DNA of 64,000 bases, from the NCBI GenBank assembly GCA_963811885.1, contig CAWETB010000014.1, positions 124,001 through 188,000 on the forward strand, in the 5' to 3' direction. Numbering within the stretch: the stretch's first letter is position 1; the number at the start of each line of letters is the position of its first letter. A program made the translations under genes and the position numbers. Below, one piece after another: positions 37,113-45,632 of the stretch. The notes beneath the pieces are model-generated. The model ran no database searches. It worked only from the letters and a program-made list of their open reading frames with translations, and had not been told where the DNA came from. Origin of the DNA: Gaiellasilicea sp963811885. Lineage in GTDB: Bacteria; Actinomycetota; Thermoleophilia; Gaiellales; Gaiellaceae.

Positions 37113-38243
37113 ATGGATCTGCGCGACACGCCCGAGGAGGCAACCTTCCGCGCGGAGCTGCGCGCGTGGATCGACGAGAACCTCACCGACGAGATCCGCC
37201 GCGGCCGCTTCGAGGAGGCCGGACGCGACTGGAGCCGGAAGCTGCACGAGGCCGGCTACGCGGGCCTGACCTGGCCGAAGGAGTACGGCGGCGCCGGCGC
37301 GCCCTACAGCCACCAGGCGATCTTCCTCGAGGAGATGGCGCGCGCGGAGGCGCCGCCCCACCTCGGCGTGATCGGGCTCGGCATGGCCGGGCCGACGATC
37401 ATCGCCCACGGCACCGACGCCCAGAAGCAGAAGCACCTGGAGAAGATCCTCTCGACCGAGGAGATCTGGTGCCAGGGCTTCTCCGAGCCCGACGCGGGCT
37501 CCGACCTCTCCGCCGTGCGCACGACCGCGCGCCGCGAGAACGGCCACTTCGTCGTCGACGGCCAGAAGGTCTGGTCGTCCTTCGCGCACATCGCCGACTA
37601 CTGCATCCTCGTCACGCGCAGCGACCCGGAGAGCGAGCGCCACGCCGGGCTGACGTACCTGCTCGTCGACATGCACTCGCCCGGGGTCGAGGTGCGGCCG
37701 CTGCGCCAGATCACCGGCGAGGCGGAGTTCAACGAGATCTTCTTCACCGGCGTCGAGGTGCCGGAGGAGAACGTCGTCGGCGAGATCGGCGGCGGCTGGC
37801 AGGTGGCGATGACGACGCTCCTGCACGAGCGGGGCACGCTGGGCTTTGCCCTGACCGCAGGCCTCGAGGCGCAGATCCAGAAGCTGATCGCGCTCGCCGG
37901 CGAGCGCGGCGCGACGCCGGTGCAGCGCGACGCGATCGCGCGGGAGTGGATCGGCCTCCAGGCCGTCCGCTACACGAACTACCGCTCGCTGACGACGCTG
38001 ATGAAGACCGGGATCCCCGGCCCGGAGGGCTCCGGCGCCAAGCTCTGGTGGTCGGAGGCGAACCAGCGGGTGACGAAGCTCGCGCTCGAGCTGCTCGGCC
38101 CCGAGGCGCAGATCGTCGAGAACGGCGGCTACTGGCAGCACCAGCAGCTTCGCTCGCGCGGCAACACGATCGAGGCCGGCACCTCCGAGATCCTGCGCAA
38201 CATCATCGCCGAGCGCGTGCTCGGCCTCCCGAGGAGCCGCTAG
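37113..38243 (+). CDS. acyl-CoA dehydrogenase
   Basis: This 376-residue FAD flavoprotein starts MDLRDTPEEATFRAELRAWI. It has WPKEYGGAGAPYSHQAIFLE, CQGFSEPDAGSDLSAVRTTA (FAD/substrate loop), GQKVWSSFAHIADYCILVTR, and ends AGTSEILRNIIAERVLGLPR, where the helix with AGTSEI contacts FAD. It pairs with the next gene in a two-subunit arrangement (alpha2beta2-type acyl-CoA dehydrogenases, as in steroid side-chain FadE systems), inferred from tandem overlap TAGTG. Confidence 0.92.
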   Translation: MDLRDTPEEATFRAELRAWIDENLTDEIRRGRFEEAGRDWSRKLHEAGYAGLTWPKEYGGAGAPYSHQAIFLEEMARAEAPPHLGVIGLGMAGPTIIAHGTDAQKQKHLEKILSTEEIWCQGFSEPDAGSDLSAVRTTARRENGHFVVDGQKVWSSFAHIADYCILVTRSDPESERHAGLTYLLVDMHSPGVEVRPLRQITGEAEFNEIFFTGVEVPEENVVGEIGGGWQVAMTTLLHERGTLGFALTAGLEAQIQKLIALAGERGATPVQRDAIAREWIGLQAVRYTNYRSLTTLMKTGIPGPEGSGAKLWWSEANQRVTKLALELLGPEAQIVENGGYWQHQQLRSRGNTIEAGTSEILRNIIAERVLGLPRSR

Positions 38244-39148
38244 TGGAGTTCGCGTTCACGCAAGAGCAGGAGGAGCTGCGGCGCCAGGCGCGCTCGTTCC
38301 TCGAGGCCAATCCGGACGCTCCGCTCGCCGAGCTGCGCGAGCTGGGCTGGCTCGGGGTCTCCGTGCCCGAGGAGCGCGGCGGCGGCGGGCTCTCGTTCGT
38401 CGACGAGGCGATCCTCTTCGAGGAGGCGGGCCGGGCGCTCTACGCGGGGCCGTTTCTGACCACCGCCGTCGTCCTGCCGGCGCTGCCCGAGGTGGACGAC
38501 AACGCCTGGTCGGTCGAGCTCGACGGCCTCGTCCCGCACCTGGACACGGCCGACATGGTGCTGCGGGAGGACCTGAGCACGGTCGCGGCCGACGGTGAGA
38601 CGCTCGCCACAGTCGACGAATCGCGGCCGCTCGGACGCCTCGCCACCGCGGACGCCACCGAGGTCGACGACGAGTTCGAGCCCGTGCGCCTCCGCCTGCT
38701 GGCGGCGCTCGCAGCCGAGGCCGTCGGTGTCGCGCAGAAGGCGCTCGAGCTCGGCGTCGCCTACGTCTCCGACCGGGAGCAGTTCGGCAAGAAGATCGGC
38801 ACCTACCAGGCCGTCTCGCACCCGCTCGCCGACACCTACGTCGAGACCGAGCTGGCCCGCTCGCTCGCGTACTGGGCCGCGTGGTGCGTGGCCGAGGAGG
38901 ACGAGCGGACGCCGGTCGCGGTCGCGTCGGCGAAGTCGTTCGCCGCCGAGACGGCGGTCGCCGCCTGCGAGCGCGCGATCCAGGTGCACGGCGGGATCGG
39001 CTTCACCTGGGAGCACGTCCTGCACCGCTACTACAAGCGCGCCCAGTGGATCGACGCGTTCGGCGGCCACGCCGCGAAGCAGCGCGAGCTCGTCGCCGCT
39101 GCGCTCCTCGACGAAGCAAGGAGGCCCGTTGCCCGTTCCGAAAGCTGA
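38243..39148 (+). CDS. acyl-CoA dehydrogenase, shorter partner subunit
   Basis: GTG 38243 overlaps the stop of the upstream gene. The 301-residue product begins EFAFTQEQEELRRQARSFLE and has an abbreviated middle domain; RKFGKKIG-like REQFGKKIGTYQAVSHPLAD, SAKSFAAETAVAACERAIQ, HGGIGFTWEHVLHRYYKRA complete the C-terminal domain. The short length and degenerate FAD region suggest a non-catalytic or half-site partner of the preceding dehydrogenase in a heterotetramer. This is family-based inference. Confidence 0.87.
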   Translation: MEFAFTQEQEELRRQARSFLEANPDAPLAELRELGWLGVSVPEERGGGGLSFVDEAILFEEAGRALYAGPFLTTAVVLPALPEVDDNAWSVELDGLVPHLDTADMVLREDLSTVAADGETLATVDESRPLGRLATADATEVDDEFEPVRLRLLAALAAEAVGVAQKALELGVAYVSDREQFGKKIGTYQAVSHPLADTYVETELARSLAYWAAWCVAEEDERTPVAVASAKSFAAETAVAACERAIQVHGGIGFTWEHVLHRYYKRAQWIDAFGGHAAKQRELVAAALLDEARRPVARSES

Positions 39149-39584
39149 GGTCCTCGAGCTGATGCGGCTGAACGCCGACCCGGCCGAGCTGGACGAGATC
39201 CGGGAGCTCTGGAAGGAGCACTCGAAGGCGGAGGACAACCGCTCGATCGAAGGGCTCCTCGCCACGCTCTCCGACGACTGCGTCTACACGGTCTACCCGG
39301 ACGACGTCTCCTGGCACGGCCACGAGGGCGCCGCGCGCTTCTACACCGAGCTGCTGACCGCGTTCCCCGACATCGTCTTCGAGCTCCAGAACATCGTCAT
39401 CGGGCCGCAGGGGGTCGTCGAGGAGGCGATCGTGACCGGGACGCACAGCGCGAAGTGGCTCGACAACGAGCCGACCGGCGAGACGATGACCTGGCGAAAC
39501 GCGATCTTCTTCCCCTGGGATCCGGTCTCGCGCCGCTTCAAGGGCGAGCGCGTCTACACCGACATGCCGAGGAGGGCTGCATGA
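39129..39584 (+). CDS. SnoaL-like/NTF2-fold protein
   Basis: A TTG at 39129, with AAGGAGG six bases upstream, is the best start, overlapping the previous gene by 20 bp. The 151-residue product begins PVPKAEVLELMRLNADPAEL and has a SnoaL-like pattern: WKEHSKAEDNRSIEGLLATL, DDCVYTVYPDDVSWHGHEGA, RFYTELLTAFPDIVFEL and AIVTGTHSAKWLDNEPTGE. SnoaL-type folds act as cyclases, isomerases or hydratases; which applies here is open. Its place in the operon suggests an acyl-CoA or ring-bearing substrate. Confidence 0.82.
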   Translation: MPVPKAEVLELMRLNADPAELDEIRELWKEHSKAEDNRSIEGLLATLSDDCVYTVYPDDVSWHGHEGAARFYTELLTAFPDIVFELQNIVIGPQGVVEEAIVTGTHSAKWLDNEPTGETMTWRNAIFFPWDPVSRRFKGERVYTDMPRRAA

Positions 39585-39976
39585 CGCACGCATTCGGCTC
39601 GCTCGACGAGCTCGGCGACGGCCCCGGCTTCCGCAAGGTCCGCGGGCCGCTCGGCGTCACGGCCTTCGGCGTCAACGGCGTCGTCTACCCGCCCGGCTTC
39701 CCGGGCATCCACCACTACCACGACACGCAGGACGAGCTCTACTTCGTCCACAGCGGCACCGCGAAGGTCGAGGTCGAGGGCGAGGAGCGCATCCTCGGCC
39801 CCGGCGGCCTCTTCCACGTCGAGTCGACGACGCCGCGGCGGATCTCGAACGCCGGCGACGACGAGCTCGTGCTGCTCGTGATCGGCGGCAAGGACGGCTA
39901 CGTCGAGCGCGACGGGCACGTGATGAGCGACGAGGACCTGGAGCTCCGCATGAATCTCGGAAAGGAGCAGTCGTGA
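39581..39976 (+). CDS. cupin domain protein
   Basis: ATG 39581 overlaps the upstream TGA. The 131-residue product has the two cupin motifs: PGIHHYHDTQDELYFVHSGT (H-x-H, then E and a later G) and GPGGLFHVESTTPRRISNAG with the second histidine. It is a single-domain metal-binding cupin of unknown substrate. It overlaps the downstream ligase start (GTGA), so the operon is tightly coupled. Confidence 0.87.
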   Translation: MTHAFGSLDELGDGPGFRKVRGPLGVTAFGVNGVVYPPGFPGIHHYHDTQDELYFVHSGTAKVEVEGEERILGPGGLFHVESTTPRRISNAGDDELVLLVIGGKDGYVERDGHVMSDEDLELRMNLGKEQS

Positions 39977-41574
39977 AGGGCCTGATGATGGACTTCCAGC
40001 TGACGCTGCCGACGATCCTGAAGCGGGCGGAGACGTACTTCCCGCACCAGGAGATCGTGACGCGGATGCCGGACCGGAGCTTTCACCGCTACTCGTTCGC
40101 GGACTTCGGCAAGCGGGCGCGGCAGCTCGCGGTGGCGCTGAAAGGCGTCGGGCTGGAGCCGGGCGACCGCGTCGCGACGCTCTGCTGGAACCACTACCAG
40201 CATCTGGAGGCCTACCTCGGGATCCCCTGCGGCGGCTTCGTCCTCCACACCCTCAACCTGCGCCTGCACCCGAACGACCTCGGCTACATCGCCACGCACG
40301 CGGGCGACAAGGCTCTGATCGTGGACAAGTCGCTGCTGCCGCTCTGGGAGCAGTTCGCCGACAAGACGCCGATCGAGCACGTCTTCGTCGTCGAGGACGG
40401 CTACGAGGAGCTGCTCGCCGGCGCCGACCCGGACGACTACGGGGACCCGAGGTTCGACGAGGACACGGCGGCGGCGATGTGCTACACGAGCGGCACGACC
40501 GGGATGCCCAAGGGCGTCCTCTACTCGCACCGCTCGGCCGTCCTGCACAGCTTCGGCCAGGCGCTCGTCGCGCCGCTCGGCCTGCACGTGACCGAGAAGG
40601 AGACGCTGCTGCCGGTCGTGCCGATGTTCCACGCCAACGCGTGGGGCTATCCCTACACGTGCCTGATGGTCGGGACGAAGATCGTCTTTCCCGGGCCCTT
40701 CCTCGATCCCGAGACGCTGCTCGAGGACTTCGAGCTGGAAGGCGTCACGATCACCGCGGGGGTGCCGACGATCTGGATGGGCATCCTCGGCATGCTCGAC
40801 GCGGAGCCGAACCGCTGGAACCTCGACAAGCTCAAGTACATGCTCGTCGGCGGCTCGGCCGCGCCGCGGGCGATGATCGCGGGCTTCCGGCAGCGGCACG
40901 GCAAGACGGTCGTGCACGGCTGGGGCATGACGGAGACGTCGCCGCTCGCGACCACCTCCGACTACGTCGGCGACTTCCACACGGCGGACGAGGAGACGCA
41001 GCTCGACGTCGTCGCGATGCAGGGCCTGCCGCTCCCGTTCGTGGAGCTGCGCGCGATCGACGACGAGGGCAAGGAGATCCCCTGGGACACGGAGGCGATG
41101 GGCGAGCTCGAGGTGCGCGGCCCCTGGGTCGCCGCCGCCTACTACGACACGCCCGAGCAGGCGGAGCGCTGGACCGAGGACGGCTGGTTCAAGACCGGCG
41201 ACATCGCGTCCTTCCACCCCAACGGCTACGTGATGATCAAGGACCGCTCGAAGGACGTGATCAAGTCGGGCGGCGAGTGGATCTCGTCGGTCGACCTCGA
41301 GAACGCGCTGATGGCGCACCCGTGCATCGCGGAGGCGGCCGTGATCGCGATCCCGCACGAGAAGTGGGACGAGCGGCCGCTCGCCGTCTGCGTCCTCCGT
41401 GAGGGCAAGACCGCGAGCGCAGACGATCTGCGCGAGTTCCTCGCGCCCAACTTCGCCAAGTTCTGGCTGCCGGACGCGTTCGAGTTCGTCGACGAGATCC
41501 CGAAGACCGCGGTGGGCAAGTTCCGCAAGACCGCGCTGCGGGATCAGTTCGCGAAGTCCCCGGCCTCGGCGTGA
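39973..41574 (+). CDS. fatty-acid/acyl-CoA ligase (AMP-forming)
   Basis: This 533-residue adenylate-forming enzyme activates a carboxylic acid to its CoA thioester. The P-loop is YTSGTTGMPKGVLYSH, the A5 region HGWGMTETSPLA, A7 DGWFKTGDIASFHPNG, A8 RSKDVIKSGGEWISSVDLEN and the catalytic A10 lysine is in PKTAVGKFRK. The overall sequence resembles medium/long-chain AlkK-type ligases. It starts at GTG 39973 overlapping the cupin stop and feeds the neighbouring dehydrogenases. Confidence 0.93.
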   Translation: MKGLMMDFQLTLPTILKRAETYFPHQEIVTRMPDRSFHRYSFADFGKRARQLAVALKGVGLEPGDRVATLCWNHYQHLEAYLGIPCGGFVLHTLNLRLHPNDLGYIATHAGDKALIVDKSLLPLWEQFADKTPIEHVFVVEDGYEELLAGADPDDYGDPRFDEDTAAAMCYTSGTTGMPKGVLYSHRSAVLHSFGQALVAPLGLHVTEKETLLPVVPMFHANAWGYPYTCLMVGTKIVFPGPFLDPETLLEDFELEGVTITAGVPTIWMGILGMLDAEPNRWNLDKLKYMLVGGSAAPRAMIAGFRQRHGKTVVHGWGMTETSPLATTSDYVGDFHTADEETQLDVVAMQGLPLPFVELRAIDDEGKEIPWDTEAMGELEVRGPWVAAAYYDTPEQAERWTEDGWFKTGDIASFHPNGYVMIKDRSKDVIKSGGEWISSVDLENALMAHPCIAEAAVIAIPHEKWDERPLAVCVLREGKTASADDLREFLAPNFAKFWLPDAFEFVDEIPKTAVGKFRKTALRDQFAKSPASA

Positions 41575-42259
41575 GGATCTCCGGCCGCACGTTCTGGTCA
41601 CGGGTGGCCGGTCCGGGCTCGGCGAGGCGACCGCGGCGATGCTCGAGCGCGAGGGCGCGAACGTCGTCGTCGCCGACCTGCCCGAGACCGACGTGACCGA
41701 CGCGGACGCGGTGGCGGCGCTCGTCGACTCGTGCAGCGAGCTCCACGGCGCCGTCAACTGCGCCGGCATCGGCGGCGGCGCCCGGGTCGTCGGGTTTCCG
41801 CTCGACCGCTTTCGGAAGATCATCGAGGTGAACCTGATCGGCACCTTCAACGTCCTCTCGCTCGCCGCCGCGAAGATGGCGGAGAACGAGCCCGACGAGG
41901 AAGGCACGCGCGGCGTGGTCGTCAATACCGCCTCGAACGCGGCCTTCGACGGCCAGATCGGCCAGGCCGCCTACTCGGCGTCCAAGGCCGGTGTCGCCGG
42001 GATGACGCTGCCGGTCGCGCGCGACCTCGCCTCGAAGGGGATCCGCGTCGTCACGATCGCGCCTGGCCCGGCCGACACGCCGATGCTCGGGCCGATGCGC
42101 GAGGACATCCGCGAGAGCCTCGTCTCGCAGATCCCCTTTCCGAAGCGGCTCGGCCGCGCGGAGGACTTCGCCGCGCTGGTCAAGCACATCGTCGAGAACG
42201 AGTACCTGAACGGCGAGGTGATCCGTCTCGACGGCGCCTTGCGCATGGGACCTCGTTGA
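41571..42259 (+). CDS. short-chain dehydrogenase (3-hydroxyacyl-CoA dehydrogenase type 2-like), frameshift near 41592
   Basis: GTG 41571 overlaps the ligase stop. A missing base near 41592 splits RISGRT from LVTGGRSGLGEATAAMLERE; the rest is a classical SDR: NAAG-equivalent NCAGIGGGARV, catalytic Ser in NTASNAAFDGQIG, YSASKAG (Tyr and Lys), and VVTIAPGPADTPML. The closest pattern is mitochondrial 17-beta-HSD10 / 3-hydroxyacyl-CoA dehydrogenase type 2, which performs the third step of beta-oxidation of branched and sterol-related acyl-CoAs. About 230 residues. Confidence 0.88.
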
Positions 42260-42273
42260 CCGCGCAGGATGAC

Positions 42274-42333
42274 GATCCGCACGAGCGGATCGCTCATCGC
42301 GCAAAATCCCTGAAGGGGGCCGCTTCGCGGCCC
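42274..42333 (+). other. two hairpins between the SDR and enoyl-CoA hydratase genes
   Basis: GATCCGC-ACGA-GCGGATC (42274-42291) is a perfect 7-bp stem and GGGCCGC-TTC-GCGGCCC (42317-42333) another. Neither has a U-tract. They sit in the only real gap of the operon, before AAAGGA and the next ATG; RNA processing or stability control is the likeliest role. Confidence 0.35.
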
Positions 42334-42357
42334 GGCCGAGAACGAAAGGAATCCGTG

Positions 42358-43146
42358 ATGGCTGAGTACGTCAAGGTCGAGCAGGACGGGCGCGTCGCGA
42401 TCGTCACCCTCGATCACCCGCCCGTGAACGCGCTCTCGTCGAAGCTGCTCGAGGAGCTCGAGGAGGAGTACGACCGGCTCGACCGCGACGACGAGACGCG
42501 CGCGATCGTGCTGCGCGGCGAGGGCGAGAAGGCGTTCGTCGCCGGCGCGGACATCACCGAGTTCCCGGCGATGCGGGAGCAGATCGAGGAGGCGGCGGAG
42601 AGCGGCTCCGCGCGCGGGATCCAGAAGCTCGCCGCGCGGATGGACGCCGGCCGGACGCCGGTGGTCGCGGCGATCCACGGCTACTGCCTCGGCGGCGGCC
42701 TCGAGCTGGCGATGGCGTGCGACATCCGGATCGCCGCCGACGACGCTCAGCTCGGCCAGCCCGAGATCAAGCTCGGCCTGATCCCGGGCGGCGGCGGCAC
42801 CCAGCGGCTGCCGCGGCTCGTCGGGCACGGACGCGCGCTCCTGCTCAATCTCAGCGGCGACCCGATCTCGGGCTCGCAGGCCTATGACTGGGGGCTCGTC
42901 GAGCGGGCGGTGCCGCGCGCCGAGCTGATGGACGCGGCGCTCGAGCTGGCGCGGACGCTCTCGCAGCGCTCGCCGCACGCGATGGGCGTGATCAAGGAGC
43001 TCGCAGCCGAGACGCGCGACCTGCCGCTGTCCGAAGGGATGCGGCGCGAGGCGCAGGGCTTCATCAAGTGCATCGGCAGCGAGGACGGCGCCGAGGGCGT
43101 CGTCGCGTTCCTCGAGAAGCGCCAGCCGGAGTTCACCGGCCGATGA
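42358..43146 (+). CDS. enoyl-CoA hydratase
   Basis: The 262-residue crotonase-fold enzyme hydrates trans-2-enoyl-CoA. GEKAFVAGADITEF and YCLGGGLELAMACDIRIA form the oxyanion hole; GQPEIKLGLIPGGGGTQRLP carries the catalytic glutamates. ATG 42358 has AAAGGA upstream. The stop overlaps the next ATG (ATGA). It supplies step two of the beta-oxidation cycle in this island. Confidence 0.93.
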   Translation: MAEYVKVEQDGRVAIVTLDHPPVNALSSKLLEELEEEYDRLDRDDETRAIVLRGEGEKAFVAGADITEFPAMREQIEEAAESGSARGIQKLAARMDAGRTPVVAAIHGYCLGGGLELAMACDIRIAADDAQLGQPEIKLGLIPGGGGTQRLPRLVGHGRALLLNLSGDPISGSQAYDWGLVERAVPRAELMDAALELARTLSQRSPHAMGVIKELAAETRDLPLSEGMRREAQGFIKCIGSEDGAEGVVAFLEKRQPEFTGR

Positions 43147-44057
43147 GGGCGGCCGTCCTCCGCGAGACGGGCACGCCGCTGTCCGTGGAGGACATGCCTG
43201 AACCGGAGCTGCGCGACGGGCAGTCGCTCCTCGAGGTCAAGGCGGCGGGGATCAACTTCGCCGACGTGCTGATCAAGAACGGGATGTACCCGCAGCCGCC
43301 GGAGCTGCCGACGGTCCTCGGCAACGAGGTCGCGGGGGACATCGGCGACCGCCGCGTGGTCGCGTTCGTACGCCACTCGGGAGGCGGCTACGCGGAGCGC
43401 GTCGCGGTCGACGACGAGTGGGTGTTCGACCTGCCGGCGGCCGCGAGCTACGCCGAGGGCGCCGCGTTCCTGACCACGTACCTGACCGCGTGGATCCCGA
43501 TGACGCGGCAGGCGCACATCCACCCCGACACGACCGTGCTCGTCACCGCCGCGGCGGGCGGCGTCGGCACCGCCGCGATCCAGGTCGCGGCGTTCTGCGG
43601 CGCCACGATCACCGCCGCCGCCGGCTCGGACGAGAAGCGGGAGCTCGCGCACAAGCTCGGCGCGCAGCGGGTCGTGACCTACGAGGAGATCGAGGAGCTC
43701 GACGACATCGACGTCGCCTTCGACCCCGTCGGCGGCCCCGTCTTCGCGTCGTGCATCAAGGCCTTGCGGCCGCTCGGGGTCGCGATCGGGATCGGCTTCG
43801 CCGGCGGCACCTGGGAGCCCGTCGACCCGGCCCGCCTCGTCGGCCGCAACGTCGGCGTCCAGGGCTTCTACCTCGGCCGGCTGATGGGCTTCCGCCCCGA
43901 CCTCGTCCGGCTCGAGGTCGCGGAGCTGCTCGCGCTCTGGCGGCGCGGCGCGCTCCACCCCGTCGTCGGCGCCGAGTACCCGCTCGAGCAGGCGAACGAG
44001 GCGCTCGACCTGATCGCGACGCGGCGCTCCACGGGCAAGGTCGTCCTTGTTCCCTGA
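43143..44057 (+). CDS. zinc-independent NADPH:quinone oxidoreductase (MDR family)
   Basis: The 304-residue medium-chain dehydrogenase starts MRAAVLRETGTPLSVEDMPE. The GroES-like domain has AAGINFADVLIKNGMYPQPP and the Rossmann domain TAAAGGVGTAAIQVAAFCGA (NADPH motif AAGGVG). Zinc ligands are absent, which places it with quinone/enoyl reductases. It might reduce enoyl-CoA or quinone intermediates of the pathway. It overlaps the next gene start by 11 bp. Confidence 0.88.
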   Translation: MRAAVLRETGTPLSVEDMPEPELRDGQSLLEVKAAGINFADVLIKNGMYPQPPELPTVLGNEVAGDIGDRRVVAFVRHSGGGYAERVAVDDEWVFDLPAAASYAEGAAFLTTYLTAWIPMTRQAHIHPDTTVLVTAAAGGVGTAAIQVAAFCGATITAAAGSDEKRELAHKLGAQRVVTYEEIEELDDIDVAFDPVGGPVFASCIKALRPLGVAIGIGFAGGTWEPVDPARLVGRNVGVQGFYLGRLMGFRPDLVRLEVAELLALWRRGALHPVVGAEYPLEQANEALDLIATRRSTGKVVLVP

Positions 44058-44724
44058 GACCGCCGTCGTCACGGGCGCCGCCGGCGGGATCGGCCGCGCA
44101 CTCGTCGCCGCACTCGAGGCCGACGGCGCGACCGTGCGCGGGCTCGACCTGACGAGCGGCTTCGACGTCTCCGACCCGCAGGAGTGGCTCGACGTCAGGC
44201 CCGCCGACCTCGTCTGCCTGAACGCGGGCGTGCTCGCGAAGGGCGACGGCACGATCGACGACTACCGCCGGATCCTCGGCGTCAACGTCGACGGCGTCGT
44301 CTTCGGGATGCAGGCGCTGGCACCGCGGATGCGCCCGGGCAGCGCCTTCGTCGTCACGGCCTCGCTCGCCGGGCTGATCCCGATGGCGTCCGACCCGCTC
44401 TACGTGCTGACGAAGCACGCCGTGGTCGGCTACGCGCGCACGATGGCCGAGGTGCTGGAGCCGCGCGGGATCCGCGTCAACCTGGTCTGCCCCGGGATCG
44501 TGCGGACGCCGATGACCGAGCCGGAGCAGGAGAAGCTCGACGCGGCCGGCTTCCCGCTGATGGAGCCGGAGCAGATCGCGGAGGCCGTGCTCGTGGCGGC
44601 GCGGAGCGAGCTGACGGGACAGGCGTGGGTCTGCCAGCCCGGCAGGGAGCCGACGCTCTTCCGCTTCCCCGGTGTCCCCGGCCCGCGCGTCGAGGGCGCC
44701 GAGGGGATGGTGCCGCAGCTCTAG
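44047..44724 (+). CDS. short-chain dehydrogenase/reductase
   Basis: The 225-residue SDR starts with TTG 44047 (MFPETAVVTGAAGGIGRALV) inside the end of the upstream gene. It has the TGAAGGIG nucleotide motif, LNAGVLAKGDGT, Ser in VTASLAGLIPM, and the YVLTKHA catalytic Tyr-Lys. Substrate unknown. It shares a CTAG stop with the convergent reductase gene (44721-44724). Confidence 0.88.
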   Translation: MFPETAVVTGAAGGIGRALVAALEADGATVRGLDLTSGFDVSDPQEWLDVRPADLVCLNAGVLAKGDGTIDDYRRILGVNVDGVVFGMQALAPRMRPGSAFVVTASLAGLIPMASDPLYVLTKHAVVGYARTMAEVLEPRGIRVNLVCPGIVRTPMTEPEQEKLDAAGFPLMEPEQIAEAVLVAARSELTGQAWVCQPGREPTLFRFPGVPGPRVEGAEGMVPQL

Positions 44725-45592
44725 CCGAGCCGCTGCTCGATCAGCCGGATCAGCTCCTCCGTCGCTGCTGTCGGCAGCCCGTGCCGCACGCCGCCCCGCA
44801 CGATTGGGCCGCCGATCGCGTCCAGCTCCAGCGGCCGACCGGCATCGAAGTCCTTCTGCATCGACGTGCGCATCTCGCCCAGCGGAGTCGCCAGCAACGA
44901 CTCCAGCGCCTCGCCGTCGAGGGTCGCTCCCTCCGCCGCGCCGACCGCGACCGCTTCGCGATGGCAGGCAAGAGGCGGGCGTTCCACTCCGGCGCCGCCT
45001 GCACCGCGCCGGCCGGGGCTCCGGCGGCCGTCGTCGTCAGCGCGAGCGGGCCGAGGAGCGCGAGCTTCTCCCACAGCACGGTCGGCTCGTCGAGCCCGAC
45101 CTCGACCTGGAACCCGGCCGCACGCAGCTCCTCGGCGACCTCATCGCAGCCCGGCCCGGGAGGAAGGTCGACACGGGCGAACGGCGTCGGCTGGCGGACG
45201 ACGCCCGGCTCGACCCGCTCGGACTCGACGCGGAAGGCGCCGGGAAGCACGCGCTCGTAGCTCTCCCGGAGGCGAGCCACGTGGTCGACGCCGTTCAGGA
45301 ACGGCACGACGACGGCTGCTCCGACCCGCTCCGGCGGCGTGAGCGCGAGCGCCGCCTCGAGGTCAGGCGCCTTCGGCGAGACCCAGAGCACGTCGACCTC
45401 CCGGTCGAGCTCTGCGGCCACCTCGACGTCGGCCTCGAAGTCGCCGAGCACGGCGCTCTCCACGCGGATCCGGCGCGGGTGGCGCGCGAGCGTCTCCGGC
45501 CTGAGGAGGAGGACGACGTCGCTGCCTGCCCGTGACAGGGCGCCGCCCAGGAGGCTGCCGATCCCTCCCGCTCCGAGAATCGCGTGCCGCAC
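44721..45592 (-). CDS. ketopantoate reductase-family protein (PanE/ApbA), frameshift near 44970
   Basis: GTG 45592 starts RHAILGAGGIGSLLGGALS, the NADPH-binding GAGGIG motif of PanE/ApbA. The NADPH-contact VSPKAPDLEAAL and VPFLNGVDHVARL follow; the C-terminal helical domain is in a shifted frame after 44970 (EWNARLL to ACHREAVAVGAAEGATLDG) and ends ATEELIRLIEQRLG. Family enzymes reduce ketopantoate or related 2-oxo acids; this one may belong to the catabolic cluster rather than to CoA synthesis. Length about 290. Confidence 0.85.
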
Positions 45593-45618
45593 AAGGCGAT
45601 CGTAGTCCGTGAGTCTCG

Positions 45619-45624
45619 TAGGAT
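45619..45624 (+). promoter_or_regulatory. -10 for a leaderless F420 oxidoreductase transcript
   Basis: TAGGAT sits eight bases before the ATG at 45633 with no Shine-Dalgarno between, consistent with a leaderless mRNA. No clear -35. Confidence 0.35.
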
Positions 45625-45632
45625 CGCGCGAG

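Noticed and set aside
42317..42333. Rho-independent terminator after the SDR gene
   Set aside because: The hairpin lacks a U-tract and is directly followed by a ribosome-binding site and the hydratase gene of the same operon.
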